From Neobacillus jeddahensis (lineage in GTDB: Bacteria > Bacillota > Bacilli > Bacillales > Cytobacillaceae): a DNA stretch of 40,927 bases. Within the stretch, counting starts at the first letter, position 1. Every line of letters begins with the position of its first letter. The DNA is taken from positions 1-40,927 of the forward strand of contig NZ_CCAS010000037.1 of assembly GCF_000612625.1 (NCBI RefSeq), read 5' to 3'. The translations under genes were made by a program, and so were the position numbers. Under the pieces are notes generated by a model. The model was given only the letters and a program-made list of their open reading frames with translations. It was not told the DNA's origin and ran no database searches. Below are positions 33,590 to 40,868 of this stretch, piece by piece.

Positions 33590-33602
33590 ATGTAAAATAC
33601 AT
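33590..33602. promoter_or_regulatory. ATGTAAAATACAT palindrome at the phaQ promoter
   Basis: ATGTA-AAA-TACAT is a perfect palindrome 20 bp before the phaQ start. A partial inverted copy (TATTTTACAT) lies at 33558-33567. The same 13-base core is found at 10127-10139. In Bacillus megaterium PhaQ is a PHA-responsive repressor of its own promoter (from memory), so an autoregulatory operator is inferred. Confidence 0.6.
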
Positions 33603-33622
33603 ATAGGTGAGGTGATAAAGAT

Positions 33623-34060
33623 ATGGTAAACCAAGATAACCAATCAGTCAACCCTTCGAAAAATTTTGTGCTGCCATTTATTTTATTGCTTCTTAGTAAA
33701 GTTTCTCTTCATGGTTATGAACTAAGCCATAAGCTAGAAGCATTTGGATTTAAGACCCTTGACCAAGGGAATTTATACCGGATGCTAAGACAATTGGAAA
33801 AGGATGAACTTGTTTCATCAGAATGGGACACAACAGGAAGCGGGCCGGCAAAACGAAGATACTCCATTACAAAAGCGGGGGTTACATACTTAAAAGGCTA
33901 TGCCCATCAATTAGAATCCTATCAATCAATCTTGGATCAATTTTTCAAGATGTATTCCAGTTTCCTTGAGCTCTATATTCCTTCATTTCAGAAGAAGGAT
34001 CCAATAGAGAAAGTAAATAATAGTAGGAGGAGGAAGAATGATGGCACAGAAGAAGAATGA
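33623..34060 (+). CDS. phaQ: PHA-responsive regulator PhaQ (PadR-like)
   Basis: A 145-residue winged-helix regulator. LPFILLLLSKVSLHGYELSH opens the HTH, GNLYRMLRQLEKDELVSSEW is the recognition and beta-wing lead, and GPAKRRYSITKAGVTYLKGY is the wing of PadR-type proteins. A C-terminal helix follows. The length matches PhaQ of Bacillus megaterium (about 146). The ribosome site is GGTGAGGTGAT. phaP overlaps its 3' end by 23 bp, reproducing the known phaQ-phaP pairing, although phaR-phaB-phaC does not follow here. It probably represses phaP, and possibly other genes, until PHA granules titrate it. Confidence 0.88.
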   Translation: MVNQDNQSVNPSKNFVLPFILLLLSKVSLHGYELSHKLEAFGFKTLDQGNLYRMLRQLEKDELVSSEWDTTGSGPAKRRYSITKAGVTYLKGYAHQLESYQSILDQFFKMYSSFLELYIPSFQKKDPIEKVNNSRRRKNDGTEEE

Positions 34061-34631
34061 AACGGTTCTAGCTGCTGATGAAAAAATAATACCAACAGCA
34101 GATGAATCAATTGCCGTAGGTTCGTTTGTCACCACATTTTGGGATCAATATGAACAATCACGTGAGCGGGCAGAGCAACTACGGGAAAGTCGTGAAGATG
34201 CCTATATTAATTCGTTAAGAGAGGTTATCAAGTTCAATAAGCAATATCGAAATACCATTGCTAAATTATATGATCAAAGCAAAAAGACGAATAAAGAAAT
34301 GGTAAATGAACTGATCCATCAGCTAAATACGGGAAAAGAAGAAAAAGAAGGACCAACGAGTGACCGTGAAGAACTGAAGAATCAATTGAAAGATGTAACA
34401 GGCCAATTTGAAAAATTAGCACTTACACCCATTCGATCAATTATCCATATCGTTGATCAATTAGAGGATAATTTCGAGAAAAATGCAGAATCAAGTGTGG
34501 CCTATGCTCGCGACCGTCGGAATGCGTGGCTTCAAGTTCGAAAGGAATATGTTAAAAAAGCAAGAAACACTCATTTGAATCTATTAGAAAGAGGCAAGAA
34601 CAGTTTAAAAGAACTGGTCAAAACCCCGTAA
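34038..34631 (+). CDS. phaP: Phasin PhaP
   Basis: A 197-residue, highly charged, helical protein without signal peptide. FVTTFWDQYEQSRERAEQLR near the N-terminus and LALTPIRSIIHIVDQLEDNF and YARDRRNAWLQVRKEY further on match the size and style of Bacillus granule phasins. It is distantly similar to the phasin-like proteins at 6843 and 30190. It overlaps phaQ by 23 bp, and AGGAGGAGGAAG lies inside phaQ. A second ATG follows immediately at 34041. Phasins limit granule coalescence, and the phaQ linkage makes this the most orthodox phasin of the three in the window. Confidence 0.78.
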   Translation: MMAQKKNETVLAADEKIIPTADESIAVGSFVTTFWDQYEQSRERAEQLRESREDAYINSLREVIKFNKQYRNTIAKLYDQSKKTNKEMVNELIHQLNTGKEEKEGPTSDREELKNQLKDVTGQFEKLALTPIRSIIHIVDQLEDNFEKNAESSVAYARDRRNAWLQVRKEYVKKARNTHLNLLERGKNSLKELVKTP

Positions 34632-34693
34632 CCATTGTAGTGAATAAGGAGAATTAACAGCATTGATTAACAATAGAATCCTTAACAAAAGCT

Positions 34694-34738
34694 AAAACCA
34701 CAACCTTTTTATAAAAGAAGAGATTGTGGTTTTTTTAT
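34694..34738 (+). terminator. Terminator of phaQ-phaP
   Basis: AAAACCACAA (34694-34703) pairs with TTGTGGTTTT (34724-34733) and is followed by T residues. Downstream, 34739-35324 holds no gene: only two GC-rich repeats and AT-rich spacer. Confidence 0.85.
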
Positions 34739-34805
34739 TTTGCATTTTTATTATAGAAAAGGCAGGTAATAAAATATAGAGTGAATATGTTTTCCGAGGC
34801 TTACC

Positions 34806-34903
34806 GCTCGCTTTCCACGGGGCGAGCGCCGAGCCGCTTCGTCGCTACGCTCCTGCAGGGTCTCGCCTGTCTCGCTAATCCCGTAGGAGTCGAGCGGACG
34901 CCT
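34806..34903. repeat. GC-rich intergenic repeat, copy B
   Basis: GCTCGCTTTCC, GAGCCGCTTCGTCGCTACGC, GCAGGGTCTCGCC and CCCGTAGGAGTCGAGCGGAC correspond, in reverse orientation, to blocks of copy A at 523-609. Open frames through it on either strand are not credible genes. Confidence 0.75.
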
Positions 34904-35072
34904 CTCCAAACGAATAAATGGCTTCTTTTTAAATCCTCAAAACGAAAAATATCGAACTGAAACACAGACACGAGTAAGTAAAATTATCTTATTTTTTCCG
35001 AGAATCTTATTAATCCTTTAATAAGGAATGATACTTATTCAAATTTAGGCTGTGTAGCAAAACTTGATTGAT

Positions 35073-35189
35073 TGGAGCGGAAGGCACGAAGACTCCTGCG
35101 GGAGGACGGGGCTGGGGAGACCCCACAGGCGCTTGCGCCGAGGAGGCTTCCCGTTCCGCCCGTTCCGCTCGCGGACGCGAAGTGCCTGG
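35073..35189. repeat. GC-rich intergenic repeat, copy C
   Basis: A related but different GC-rich element. GGAGCGGAAGGCACGAAGAC, CTCCTGCGGGA, GGGGAGACCCCACAGGCGC, CGAGGAGGCTTCCCG and CGCGAAGTGCCTGGAGCGGA are its blocks. The outer words TGGAGCGGAA are repeated at both ends. Two overlapping Ala/Arg-rich open frames on the minus strand (35010-35217) are artefacts of base composition. Confidence 0.7.
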
Positions 35190-35324
35190 AGCGGAAATTA
35201 ACACTCAAATTTAGCACTGCCTAAATTTAAGAACTTTTTCAGTGCCCTCCACACCAACGTAAAGCGTTTTCAAGCAACGCAAATCTAAACGGACTGTTAT
35301 TTTATATTATATTTAAAAATAAAA

Positions 35325-35368
35325 AGCCTGTAGACAAACTCGAAATTCTTCGAGTTTGTCTACAGGCT
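35325..35368 (-). terminator. Strong terminator of the DUF6230/DUF6114 operon
   Basis: A 20-bp perfect stem (35325-35344 with 35349-35368, 4-nt loop). On the minus strand it is followed by TTTTTATTTTT, and it lies just beyond the stop of the gene ending at 35382. Confidence 0.92.
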
Positions 35369-35381
35369 GAAGTGATGCTAT

Positions 35382-35951
35382 TTATTCAGTTTGAGTAGTT
35401 TGTGATTTAAGTATATCTTCAAGTTTGGCTTTTTCTTCTATTAGCTCTGTTACATTCATTGAATCTAGCTCAACCTCTCCGCCTTCTACAAAACTTACAT
35501 TTAATTTTGGAAGAATCGAATAGTCGCTTGTAACAAGGTGTGCAAGGAGTTTAACATTTTTTAGACCAATATTACCGTTAACAGGTGTGTAAGTCATGAT
35601 TTCTCCCGGATTTGTAACAGATAAGGACAAGTTATTAAGTAGAACAGTATCACCAGAACTAAAAATGCTTGTGACAATACCATTTGGAGTCTTTATTAAC
35701 TTTTTAATCTTAAATCCTTTTACAGTTGTTTGTTCAAATTTAAGTTCTAGCATGGGCCGACTTGGTTGATCACCAGTTTCTCCATTTATTAGATTAGCAC
35801 CTTTAAAGGTACCCTCTAATTGATCAGCTTCAATAATAAATCCGATTATTGTAGATTCAACTGCAGAACTATGATTCGTAGGGATTAATAATCCACTCAT
35901 TACAATAATAAATATGAGTATAATTCTGAAAAGTTTTCTTCTCTGCTTCAA
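35382..35951 (-). CDS. Exported protein, third gene of the DUF6230/DUF6114-like operon
   Basis: About 189 residues. A charged start (LKQRRKLF) is followed by a hydrophobic segment IILIFIIVMSGLLIPTN, a signal peptide or anchor. The beta-rich domain (FIIEADQLEGTFKGANLI, VKLLAHLVTSDYSILPKLNV) ends in an acidic helical tail. The style loosely recalls the DUF6230 protein at 36475 (short strands plus a membrane anchor), but I do not recognise a family. The frame is open to 36026, overlapping the upstream gene. TTG 35951 is proposed because GGTGAT precedes it; GTG 35960 is an alternative. Confidence 0.6.
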   Translation of the reverse strand: MKQRRKLFRIILIFIIVMSGLLIPTNHSSAVESTIIGFIIEADQLEGTFKGANLINGETGDQPSRPMLELKFEQTTVKGFKIKKLIKTPNGIVTSIFSSGDTVLLNNLSLSVTNPGEIMTYTPVNGNIGLKNVKLLAHLVTSDYSILPKLNVSFVEGGEVELDSMNVTELIEEKAKLEDILKSQTTQTE

Positions 35952-35994
35952 ATCTATCACCGTTTTTCCGCAACATATAAACTGCTTCGCACTA

Positions 35995-36435
35995 TTATTC
36001 GGGTAATGTTTCTGTGCTTGATGCAACCTCTTTTTCTACTATAAAATTTTTATTTAGCTCTTCTTGGGTAACTGTTGCTGCCATTGTTGGCTTCCAAGCA
36101 ATCATCATTGCCCCGCCAACAATACCTAAAATTGTCCCGATTAAAAATCCACCTAATGCCCCCATAATGGATAATACAGAAGTGAAAATTCCTACTATGC
36201 CAAGCAGGGTAGACAGTCTAGGTATGAAATAGGCCAGGACTCCCATTAGAAAGGTTAGACCTCCTAATAAAAGGCCAACAACAATCATACTCCCTGGTGC
36301 AGCGGCAATTTCGTATAGCTGAGCAGGCACAATTAAAATAATTATTCCTGATAATATAGACAAGGTCGCCCCCCAAAAAGGGCGCCTTGCTCTCCAATTC
36401 TTAAACTTTTTAAGGTTTGAATACCTAGAGTTCAT
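35995..36435 (-). CDS. DUF6114-like membrane protein
   Basis: A 146-residue protein with a basic N-terminus (LKKFKNWRARRPFWGATLSI) and three to four membrane segments rich in Gly and Ile up to about residue 120, then a short polar tail. The RRPFWGxxLxxLxGxxI opening is that of DUF6114 proteins, which I know mainly from actinobacteria next to DUF6230 genes. ATG 36435 is preferred over 36444 because of spacing from AAGGG. Function unknown; co-transcribed with its neighbours. Confidence 0.7.
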   Translation of the reverse strand: MNSRYSNLKKFKNWRARRPFWGATLSILSGIIILIVPAQLYEIAAAPGSMIVVGLLLGGLTFLMGVLAYFIPRLSTLLGIVGIFTSVLSIMGALGGFLIGTILGIVGGAMMIAWKPTMAATVTQEELNKNFIVEKEVASSTETLPE

Positions 36436-36474
36436 ACATATCATCCCTTACCTGTTAATTCCCTGAAGTAATGA

Positions 36475-37083
36475 TTATTTAGTTGGTTGCATTGGTTCAA
36501 ATGAAACCTTCATCCCATTAAGAGTTACTGTTTTTTGAAAAAGATACACTGTATCGAGTACTCCATTTTTGATGGTAATAGAATTGGCGGTTTGTGTAAA
36601 ATGTTCTGCAGCTGCCCCCGCAAGTACTTTAGGGTCACTAAGATCTTGATCCCCAACATATTTTTCGGCCATGGTCAGTTCATTAAATGAAGCATCTCCC
36701 TTTATCATCGTTGCTTTTTGTTGAAGTCCAGTAATTGTAACTGGTTTTTCAGCAGAGATGACAGCATAAATCCCTAGAAAAGGGATAGCTTTTTTAATGG
36801 TCAAATTTGTAATCGTGGCATTGTCAATTTCGTTAACAGCAACAGGGTTATTTTTTTTCATGGCACTATCAGCAAGACTGCCATAAAGCTTAAATCCTGT
36901 GCCTGTCATTTCGTCAAAGCTGACGGTAAATCCACCTACTAGCGGTACTGCGGCAGCCATGCCTGTTAATCCAAAAGTACCTAAAAGTGCTCCTAAAAAT
37001 AAAAATCCACCTACTAACGCAATGATGAGTTTTTTCTTAACTGTTTGACCTCCAATAATGGCCGTTTCTGCAGCTAAATTCAT
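36475..37083 (-). CDS. DUF6230-like membrane-anchored protein
   Basis: A 202-residue protein with an N-terminal membrane anchor or signal (KKKLIIALVGGFLFLGALLG) and a beta-rich external domain (VGGFTVSFDEMTGTGFKLYG, ITNLTIKKAIP, FTQTANSITIKNGVLDTVYL). This matches the DUF6230 family, whose known members sit beside DUF6114 genes as here. ATG 37083 is used because GGGAGGAAAG precedes it; the frame opens further upstream at 37176 without an SD. It is first in a three-gene minus-strand operon divergent from the LuxR-type regulator. No function is known; a surface or lipid-associated role is inferred. Confidence 0.75.
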   Translation of the reverse strand: MNLAAETAIIGGQTVKKKLIIALVGGFLFLGALLGTFGLTGMAAAVPLVGGFTVSFDEMTGTGFKLYGSLADSAMKKNNPVAVNEIDNATITNLTIKKAIPFLGIYAVISAEKPVTITGLQQKATMIKGDASFNELTMAEKYVGDQDLSDPKVLAGAAAEHFTQTANSITIKNGVLDTVYLFQKTVTLNGMKVSFEPMQPTK

Positions 37084-37116
37084 TCTCTTTCCTCCCTTTG
37101 ATATTAATAAAAGCGA

Positions 37117-37141
37117 AAGCATTTCATAAATGTAAATGCTT
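37117..37141. promoter_or_regulatory. Inverted repeat in the DUF6230 promoter region
   Basis: AAGCATTT (37117-37124) and AAATGCTT (37134-37141) form a perfect 8-bp inverted repeat overlapping a weak minus-strand promoter candidate (TTGTGA, 17-bp spacer, TACATT). It could be the site of the divergent LuxR-type regulator. Confidence 0.4.
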
Positions 37142-37368
37142 ACACTATTTGTCACAATTTTATGATAAATGGGCAATTTAAAAAATCCCTACATTTGTAG
37201 GTAGTTGACACTACTCTTAAAAAGGAGGACAAGAGGTGACAAAAAATTCCGAACACCTAAAATTCAGCAGGAATTTTGGATAGTTTAGCTGAATTATGTT
37301 ATAGATAACAACCTGTTATAACACAATGATTATAGTGTTTGTTTTTATGGAGAGGGTGTGAACAATCA

Positions 37369-38550
37369 ATGTCGAGGTCCTTGAACCAACATTTAGATAA
37401 TCTTTTACATGATGCTGTAAACATGTTATGTAATTATCAGGACGATCTTTTACATGAGTGGAGTTTAATGCTTCAATCACTTAAAAATACAAATAAAAAA
37501 TCAATTGCTGTGTTTGAATTTATCAGCGACTTCCTAGTAAGGTTTCTTCGTTCTGTTGAAGATGAGAAGGTTGATATTTATCGGATGTTAACTGAATTAC
37601 AGGAAGAATGGTTTGCCCAGTTTCATCGCCGTCCAGAACCAGAAGCACTTATTTTTCACTTGAACCTCCTTGAAAACGCTTCCCATAAAGTGCTTAAATC
37701 GAGGATTGTATACTCTTCAAAATTACATCCCTCTGTTCATTATTTATTTTCAAAAATAAGCGAAGTGATGCTATTCCAAGTTGAAAATGAGAATTATAGT
37801 ATTTGGAAGGATGCTGTTATCTTATTTAATGAATGGATTATTCGCTCGCAAAATTTGCAAGAGTCCATTGAAAATATTTGTTTTGGCTTTGGTTATTTCC
37901 TTCCCTTTGAACGGTGTGCACTATTTAAGTTTACGAATAAAGAGAGCATAGGGGTTGGTCTGTTCGGCCATCATTTGAATACTGAAGATATTCAAGCTAT
38001 TGCTGAAAAAATTACCAATATCCCTGTACTAAATGATAGCCTTGTAAAATTAAAATCCCAGGGGCATGAAATGAAAAATTTCCAGCCCATTTTCATTCCC
38101 ACGGCAAAGGATGAATTACCTAAAAAGTATGTCGAAAAATTTGAACTTTCCTCTTTGATTATTGTTCCCATATATGTTCCTGAAGAAGGGAAAATAATTG
38201 GTGGAGTTGTATTAGATCAAGGACCGGGCAGGCAATTTACTGTAGATACCAGTCTGTTTCCTGCATTGATGAAATTTGGGCAAAGCTCAGGAGAATTGAT
38301 ATCTAAGTTTATTGAAGCGGATATTAAAAAACAAGATTTACCAGTAGGCAAGCATATTTCCTTATCACCCAGAGAAACGGAAATCATCAAATTATTGGCG
38401 GATGGGGCTTCGACATCAGAGGCAGCATTAAAGCTTTATTTAAGTGAATTTACGGTAAGAGATTACATATCACATATCATGAAAAGGTTAAATGCACAAA
38501 ACAGGACAGAGGTTGCTGTTAAGGCAATTAGAATGGGAATAATCGATTGA
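37369..38550 (+). CDS. GAF-like sensor / LuxR-type transcriptional regulator
   Basis: A 393-residue protein. An N-terminal helical region of about 160 residues is followed by a GAF-like domain (about 165-310; ENICFGFGYFLPFERCALFK, IIVPIYVPEEGKIIGGVVLD) and a LuxR HTH at the C-terminus (ISLSPRETEIIKLLADGAST, TVRDYISHIMKRLNAQNRTE). ATG 37369 is preferred over 37339 because GAGAGGGTG lies about 10 bases upstream. It has no receiver domain or membrane segment, so a small cytoplasmic ligand or redox signal is likely. It is divergent from the DUF6230 operon, which it probably controls (inference). Confidence 0.82.
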   Translation: MSRSLNQHLDNLLHDAVNMLCNYQDDLLHEWSLMLQSLKNTNKKSIAVFEFISDFLVRFLRSVEDEKVDIYRMLTELQEEWFAQFHRRPEPEALIFHLNLLENASHKVLKSRIVYSSKLHPSVHYLFSKISEVMLFQVENENYSIWKDAVILFNEWIIRSQNLQESIENICFGFGYFLPFERCALFKFTNKESIGVGLFGHHLNTEDIQAIAEKITNIPVLNDSLVKLKSQGHEMKNFQPIFIPTAKDELPKKYVEKFELSSLIIVPIYVPEEGKIIGGVVLDQGPGRQFTVDTSLFPALMKFGQSSGELISKFIEADIKKQDLPVGKHISLSPRETEIIKLLADGASTSEAALKLYLSEFTVRDYISHIMKRLNAQNRTEVAVKAIRMGIID

Positions 38551-38782
38551 TTAAATAGAGAAATGATTTATTTTTAATCGTGACTGTGGCATTATTAAAG
38601 GGTTAGTAATTTTTATTTTGCATATGAAACCTTCTGTGAACATTTAGCGTTGATAGAGGTGTCTGCAAAATCGATTAAATAAAAAATTTAGTATTGCCAG
38701 TCGGACTAGTAATGAGTAAAATAAGAACGTTATTTACCATAACTAAGGATTCTGCTGCAGTAAAGTTAGGAGAACGTACAAC

Positions 38783-39613
38783 ATGGATTTACTTATGATC
38801 ATAAAAGCAATTATTTTAGGATTAGTCGAAGGTCTAACAGAGTTTGCCCCCGTTTCTTCAACTGGCCATATGATTATCGTCGATGATATGTGGTTGAAAT
38901 CCGAGAAGTTTTTAACAGCTCATGGTGCCAACACCTTTAAAGTGGTTATACAGCTTGGTTCAATCCTAGCAGTTGTCGTCACGTTTAAAGATCGATTCAT
39001 CGAATTGTTAGGGTTAGGAAGATTAAACATGCATGCAGTACAAAAAGAGACACGTCTAAAATTAACTCAAGTTTTGGTTGGATTAATTCCAGCAGGTGTC
39101 CTAGGTGTACTGTTTAATGATTATATTGATGATCATTTATTTTCCACATCAACCGTTTTGATTGGATTAGTGATTGGTGCTGTATTCATGATTCTTGCAG
39201 ATCTTTTTGGATCGAAGAATCCAAAAACTCAAACCGTTGATCAAATCTCATATGGACAAGCATTAACAATTGGTCTGATTCAATGTTTCTCCCTTTGGCC
39301 AGGTTTCTCCCGCTCTGGTTCAACTATTTCAGGAGGGGTACTAATGGGTATGAGTCATCGTGCAGCAGCTGACTTTACTTTTATCATGGCTGTACCAATT
39401 ATGGCAGGAGCTAGTTTACTTTCATTGCTGAAAAACTGGGAATATATGACGATGGATGCATTGCCAATCTTCATTGCAGGGTTTATTAGTGCCTTTGTTT
39501 TTGCCTTGTTATCGATTCGCTTTTTCTTAAAATTGATTAATAAAATCAAGCTTTTACCATTTGCAATCTATCGAATAGTATTAGCAATCGTGATTTATTT
39601 TGTTTTTTTATAA
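38783..39613 (+). CDS. uppP: Undecaprenyl-diphosphate phosphatase
   Basis: A 276-residue integral membrane enzyme of the BacA/UppP family that recycles the wall carrier lipid from C55-PP to C55-P and confers bacitracin tolerance. Catalytic motifs are GLVEGLTEFAPVSSTGH (Glu16, Glu20, Ser/His region) and PGFSRSGSTISGG (Arg). About seven to eight hydrophobic segments span the chain. The start ATG has AGGAG 9 bases upstream. It is monocistronic, with a terminator at 39623. The 232-bp region before it shows no clear motif. Confidence 0.95.
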   Translation: MDLLMIIKAIILGLVEGLTEFAPVSSTGHMIIVDDMWLKSEKFLTAHGANTFKVVIQLGSILAVVVTFKDRFIELLGLGRLNMHAVQKETRLKLTQVLVGLIPAGVLGVLFNDYIDDHLFSTSTVLIGLVIGAVFMILADLFGSKNPKTQTVDQISYGQALTIGLIQCFSLWPGFSRSGSTISGGVLMGMSHRAAADFTFIMAVPIMAGASLLSLLKNWEYMTMDALPIFIAGFISAFVFALLSIRFFLKLINKIKLLPFAIYRIVLAIVIYFVFL

Positions 39614-39622
39614 TTTAAAGGG

Positions 39623-39656
39623 GGCAGTTCACATGTGAGTGAGCTGCCTCATTTTT
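39623..39656. terminator. Terminator between uppP and the glycerophosphodiesterase
   Basis: GGCAGTTCAC (39623-39632) pairs with GTGAGCTGCC (39639-39648), with one G-T wobble, followed by ATTTTT. Confidence 0.75.
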
Positions 39657-39692
39657 GATGGTAATTCAAATGTATGCACCAATATAAGTTCC

Positions 39693-40499
39693 TCATAATA
39701 TGTCTGGAAAGTCACTGATCATTCCTTCAACCCGATAATGCTTTAAGAGATGGACGTCCTGTTTTTTCTTAACCGTCCAAATAAGTGTCTTAAAGCCATG
39801 TTGGTGTATTCGTCGAATTAGTGGTTTGGTTACCATAGTCATTTTTGGATTTACATAGGTGGCATAGCTTGAAAAAGTAAGCAATTCACTATGCGAAAGT
39901 CCTTTCATCGTTGTCTTTTTAACTAGAACCCCTAATGGAATAGCTGGTAGGATTGTATGGAATTGTCTCAATGAATTTTGATCAAATGATTGAACAATGA
40001 TTTCCGCACTACCGGAAGTAAGTCCCCTTTTTAATAGTTCATTTGCAACTTTTTCTTCTATACCGGGATATAACGAAGGTTTTTTTAGCTCTATAAGTAA
40101 ACCAATTTTTCCGGCAAATTCATCTAAAAACTCATAAAAAGATAGGATTTTTTCATTAGCAAATTGGGGATGAAACCAGCTGCCAGCATCAAGGTTTTGG
40201 AGTTCATTTAAGGTGAAGTCCCTTACTTTCCCTTTTCCATTCGTTGTCCGGTTTACAGTGGTATCGTGGATCACCACTAATTTACCGTCCTTCGTCATTT
40301 GAATATCGGTTTCAAGGTAATCCACCCCTAAGGATAGTGCCTTGTTAAATGAGGCAAATGTATTTTCAGGGCAGTAACCTGCAGCACCCCTGTGCCCCAC
40401 TTTAATGGCTGAATGGCAATCGGTATTCCGAGTTAGTACTTTTATCATTCGAAAAGACAACAGAAATATAAAAAACAATATGGTTGCTATAGTTCTCAA
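39693..40499 (-). CDS. Glycerophosphodiester phosphodiesterase family protein
   Basis: A 268-residue GDPD-fold enzyme, expected to hydrolyse glycerophosphodiesters to glycerol-3-phosphate and an alcohol. VGHRGAAGYCPENTFASFNK, DYLETDIQMTKDGKLVVIHD and TTNGKGKVRDFTLNEL give the catalytic His pair and metal-binding Glu and Asp. A hydrophobic N-terminal segment (IATILFFIFLLSF) suggests a membrane anchor or a signal sequence. The start is TTG 40499 with GGAG about 8 bases upstream. An ATG 51 bases later would remove most of the hydrophobic segment. Possible role in phospholipid turnover or teichoic-acid salvage. Confidence 0.9.
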   Translation of the reverse strand: MRTIATILFFIFLLSFRMIKVLTRNTDCHSAIKVGHRGAAGYCPENTFASFNKALSLGVDYLETDIQMTKDGKLVVIHDTTVNRTTNGKGKVRDFTLNELQNLDAGSWFHPQFANEKILSFYEFLDEFAGKIGLLIELKKPSLYPGIEEKVANELLKRGLTSGSAEIIVQSFDQNSLRQFHTILPAIPLGVLVKKTTMKGLSHSELLTFSSYATYVNPKMTMVTKPLIRRIHQHGFKTLIWTVKKKQDVHLLKHYRVEGMISDFPDIL

Positions 40500-40617
40500 T
40501 GTGATGGCTCCAATCCACTATTATTGACAACATGTTAAGAAAAACAATCAAACTTGTCAACTGAATGGCAAAAAGGGTAGTGAAAATGTACTAGGACAAA
40601 CATCTGTAGAGGATAAG

Positions 40618-40656
40618 GGTCTAAGTCCAAAAGAATGGGCTTAGTCTTTTTTTTTA
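40618..40656 (+). terminator. Terminator-like hairpin with no gene upstream
   Basis: CTAAGTCC (40621-40628) pairs with GGGCTTAG (40637-40644; one G-T/mismatch position) and is followed by nine T residues. No plus-strand gene lies between uppP's own terminator and this point, so it may end a short untranslated transcript starting within 40500-40610. Confidence 0.5.
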
Positions 40657-40742
40657 AACCCCATTTTTATGGATAAGTGTCTATCGCACATTTTTATCTA
40701 GGTGAATAGGATATATGGAAATCGAAAAAGGAGGTAATGTAA

Positions 40743-40847
40743 ATGTCTGGTGCAGCAGGTGGCTATGGCGGCGGATTTGCCCTACTAGTCGTTTTATTCA
40801 TTTTATTAATCATCATCGGAGCTTCTTGGGGTTACGGTTTCTATTAA
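40743..40847 (+). CDS. YjcZ-family tiny membrane protein
   Basis: A 34-residue protein: a Gly/Ala/Tyr-rich head (MSGAAGGYGGGF), one membrane segment (ALLVVLFILLIIIGAS) and the ending WGYGFY. It has a perfect AAAGGAGG 8-9 bases before the ATG. It belongs to the tiny Bacillus transmembrane/sporulation proteins annotated as the YjcZ family, usually found in tandem groups as here. Function is not established; expression during sporulation is likely. Confidence 0.9.
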   Translation: MSGAAGGYGGGFALLVVLFILLIIIGASWGYGFY

Positions 40848-40868
40848 TATAAACGAGGAGGAAATAGT

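Noticed and set aside
35010..35217. Two overlapping Ala/Arg/Pro-rich open frames on the minus strand
   Set aside because: They arise from the GC-rich repeat; there is no ribosome site and no family-like pattern.
38408..38414. TTCGACA inside the LuxR-type gene as a Spo0A site
   Set aside because: It lies within coding sequence, far from any start, and a 7-base word is expected by chance.
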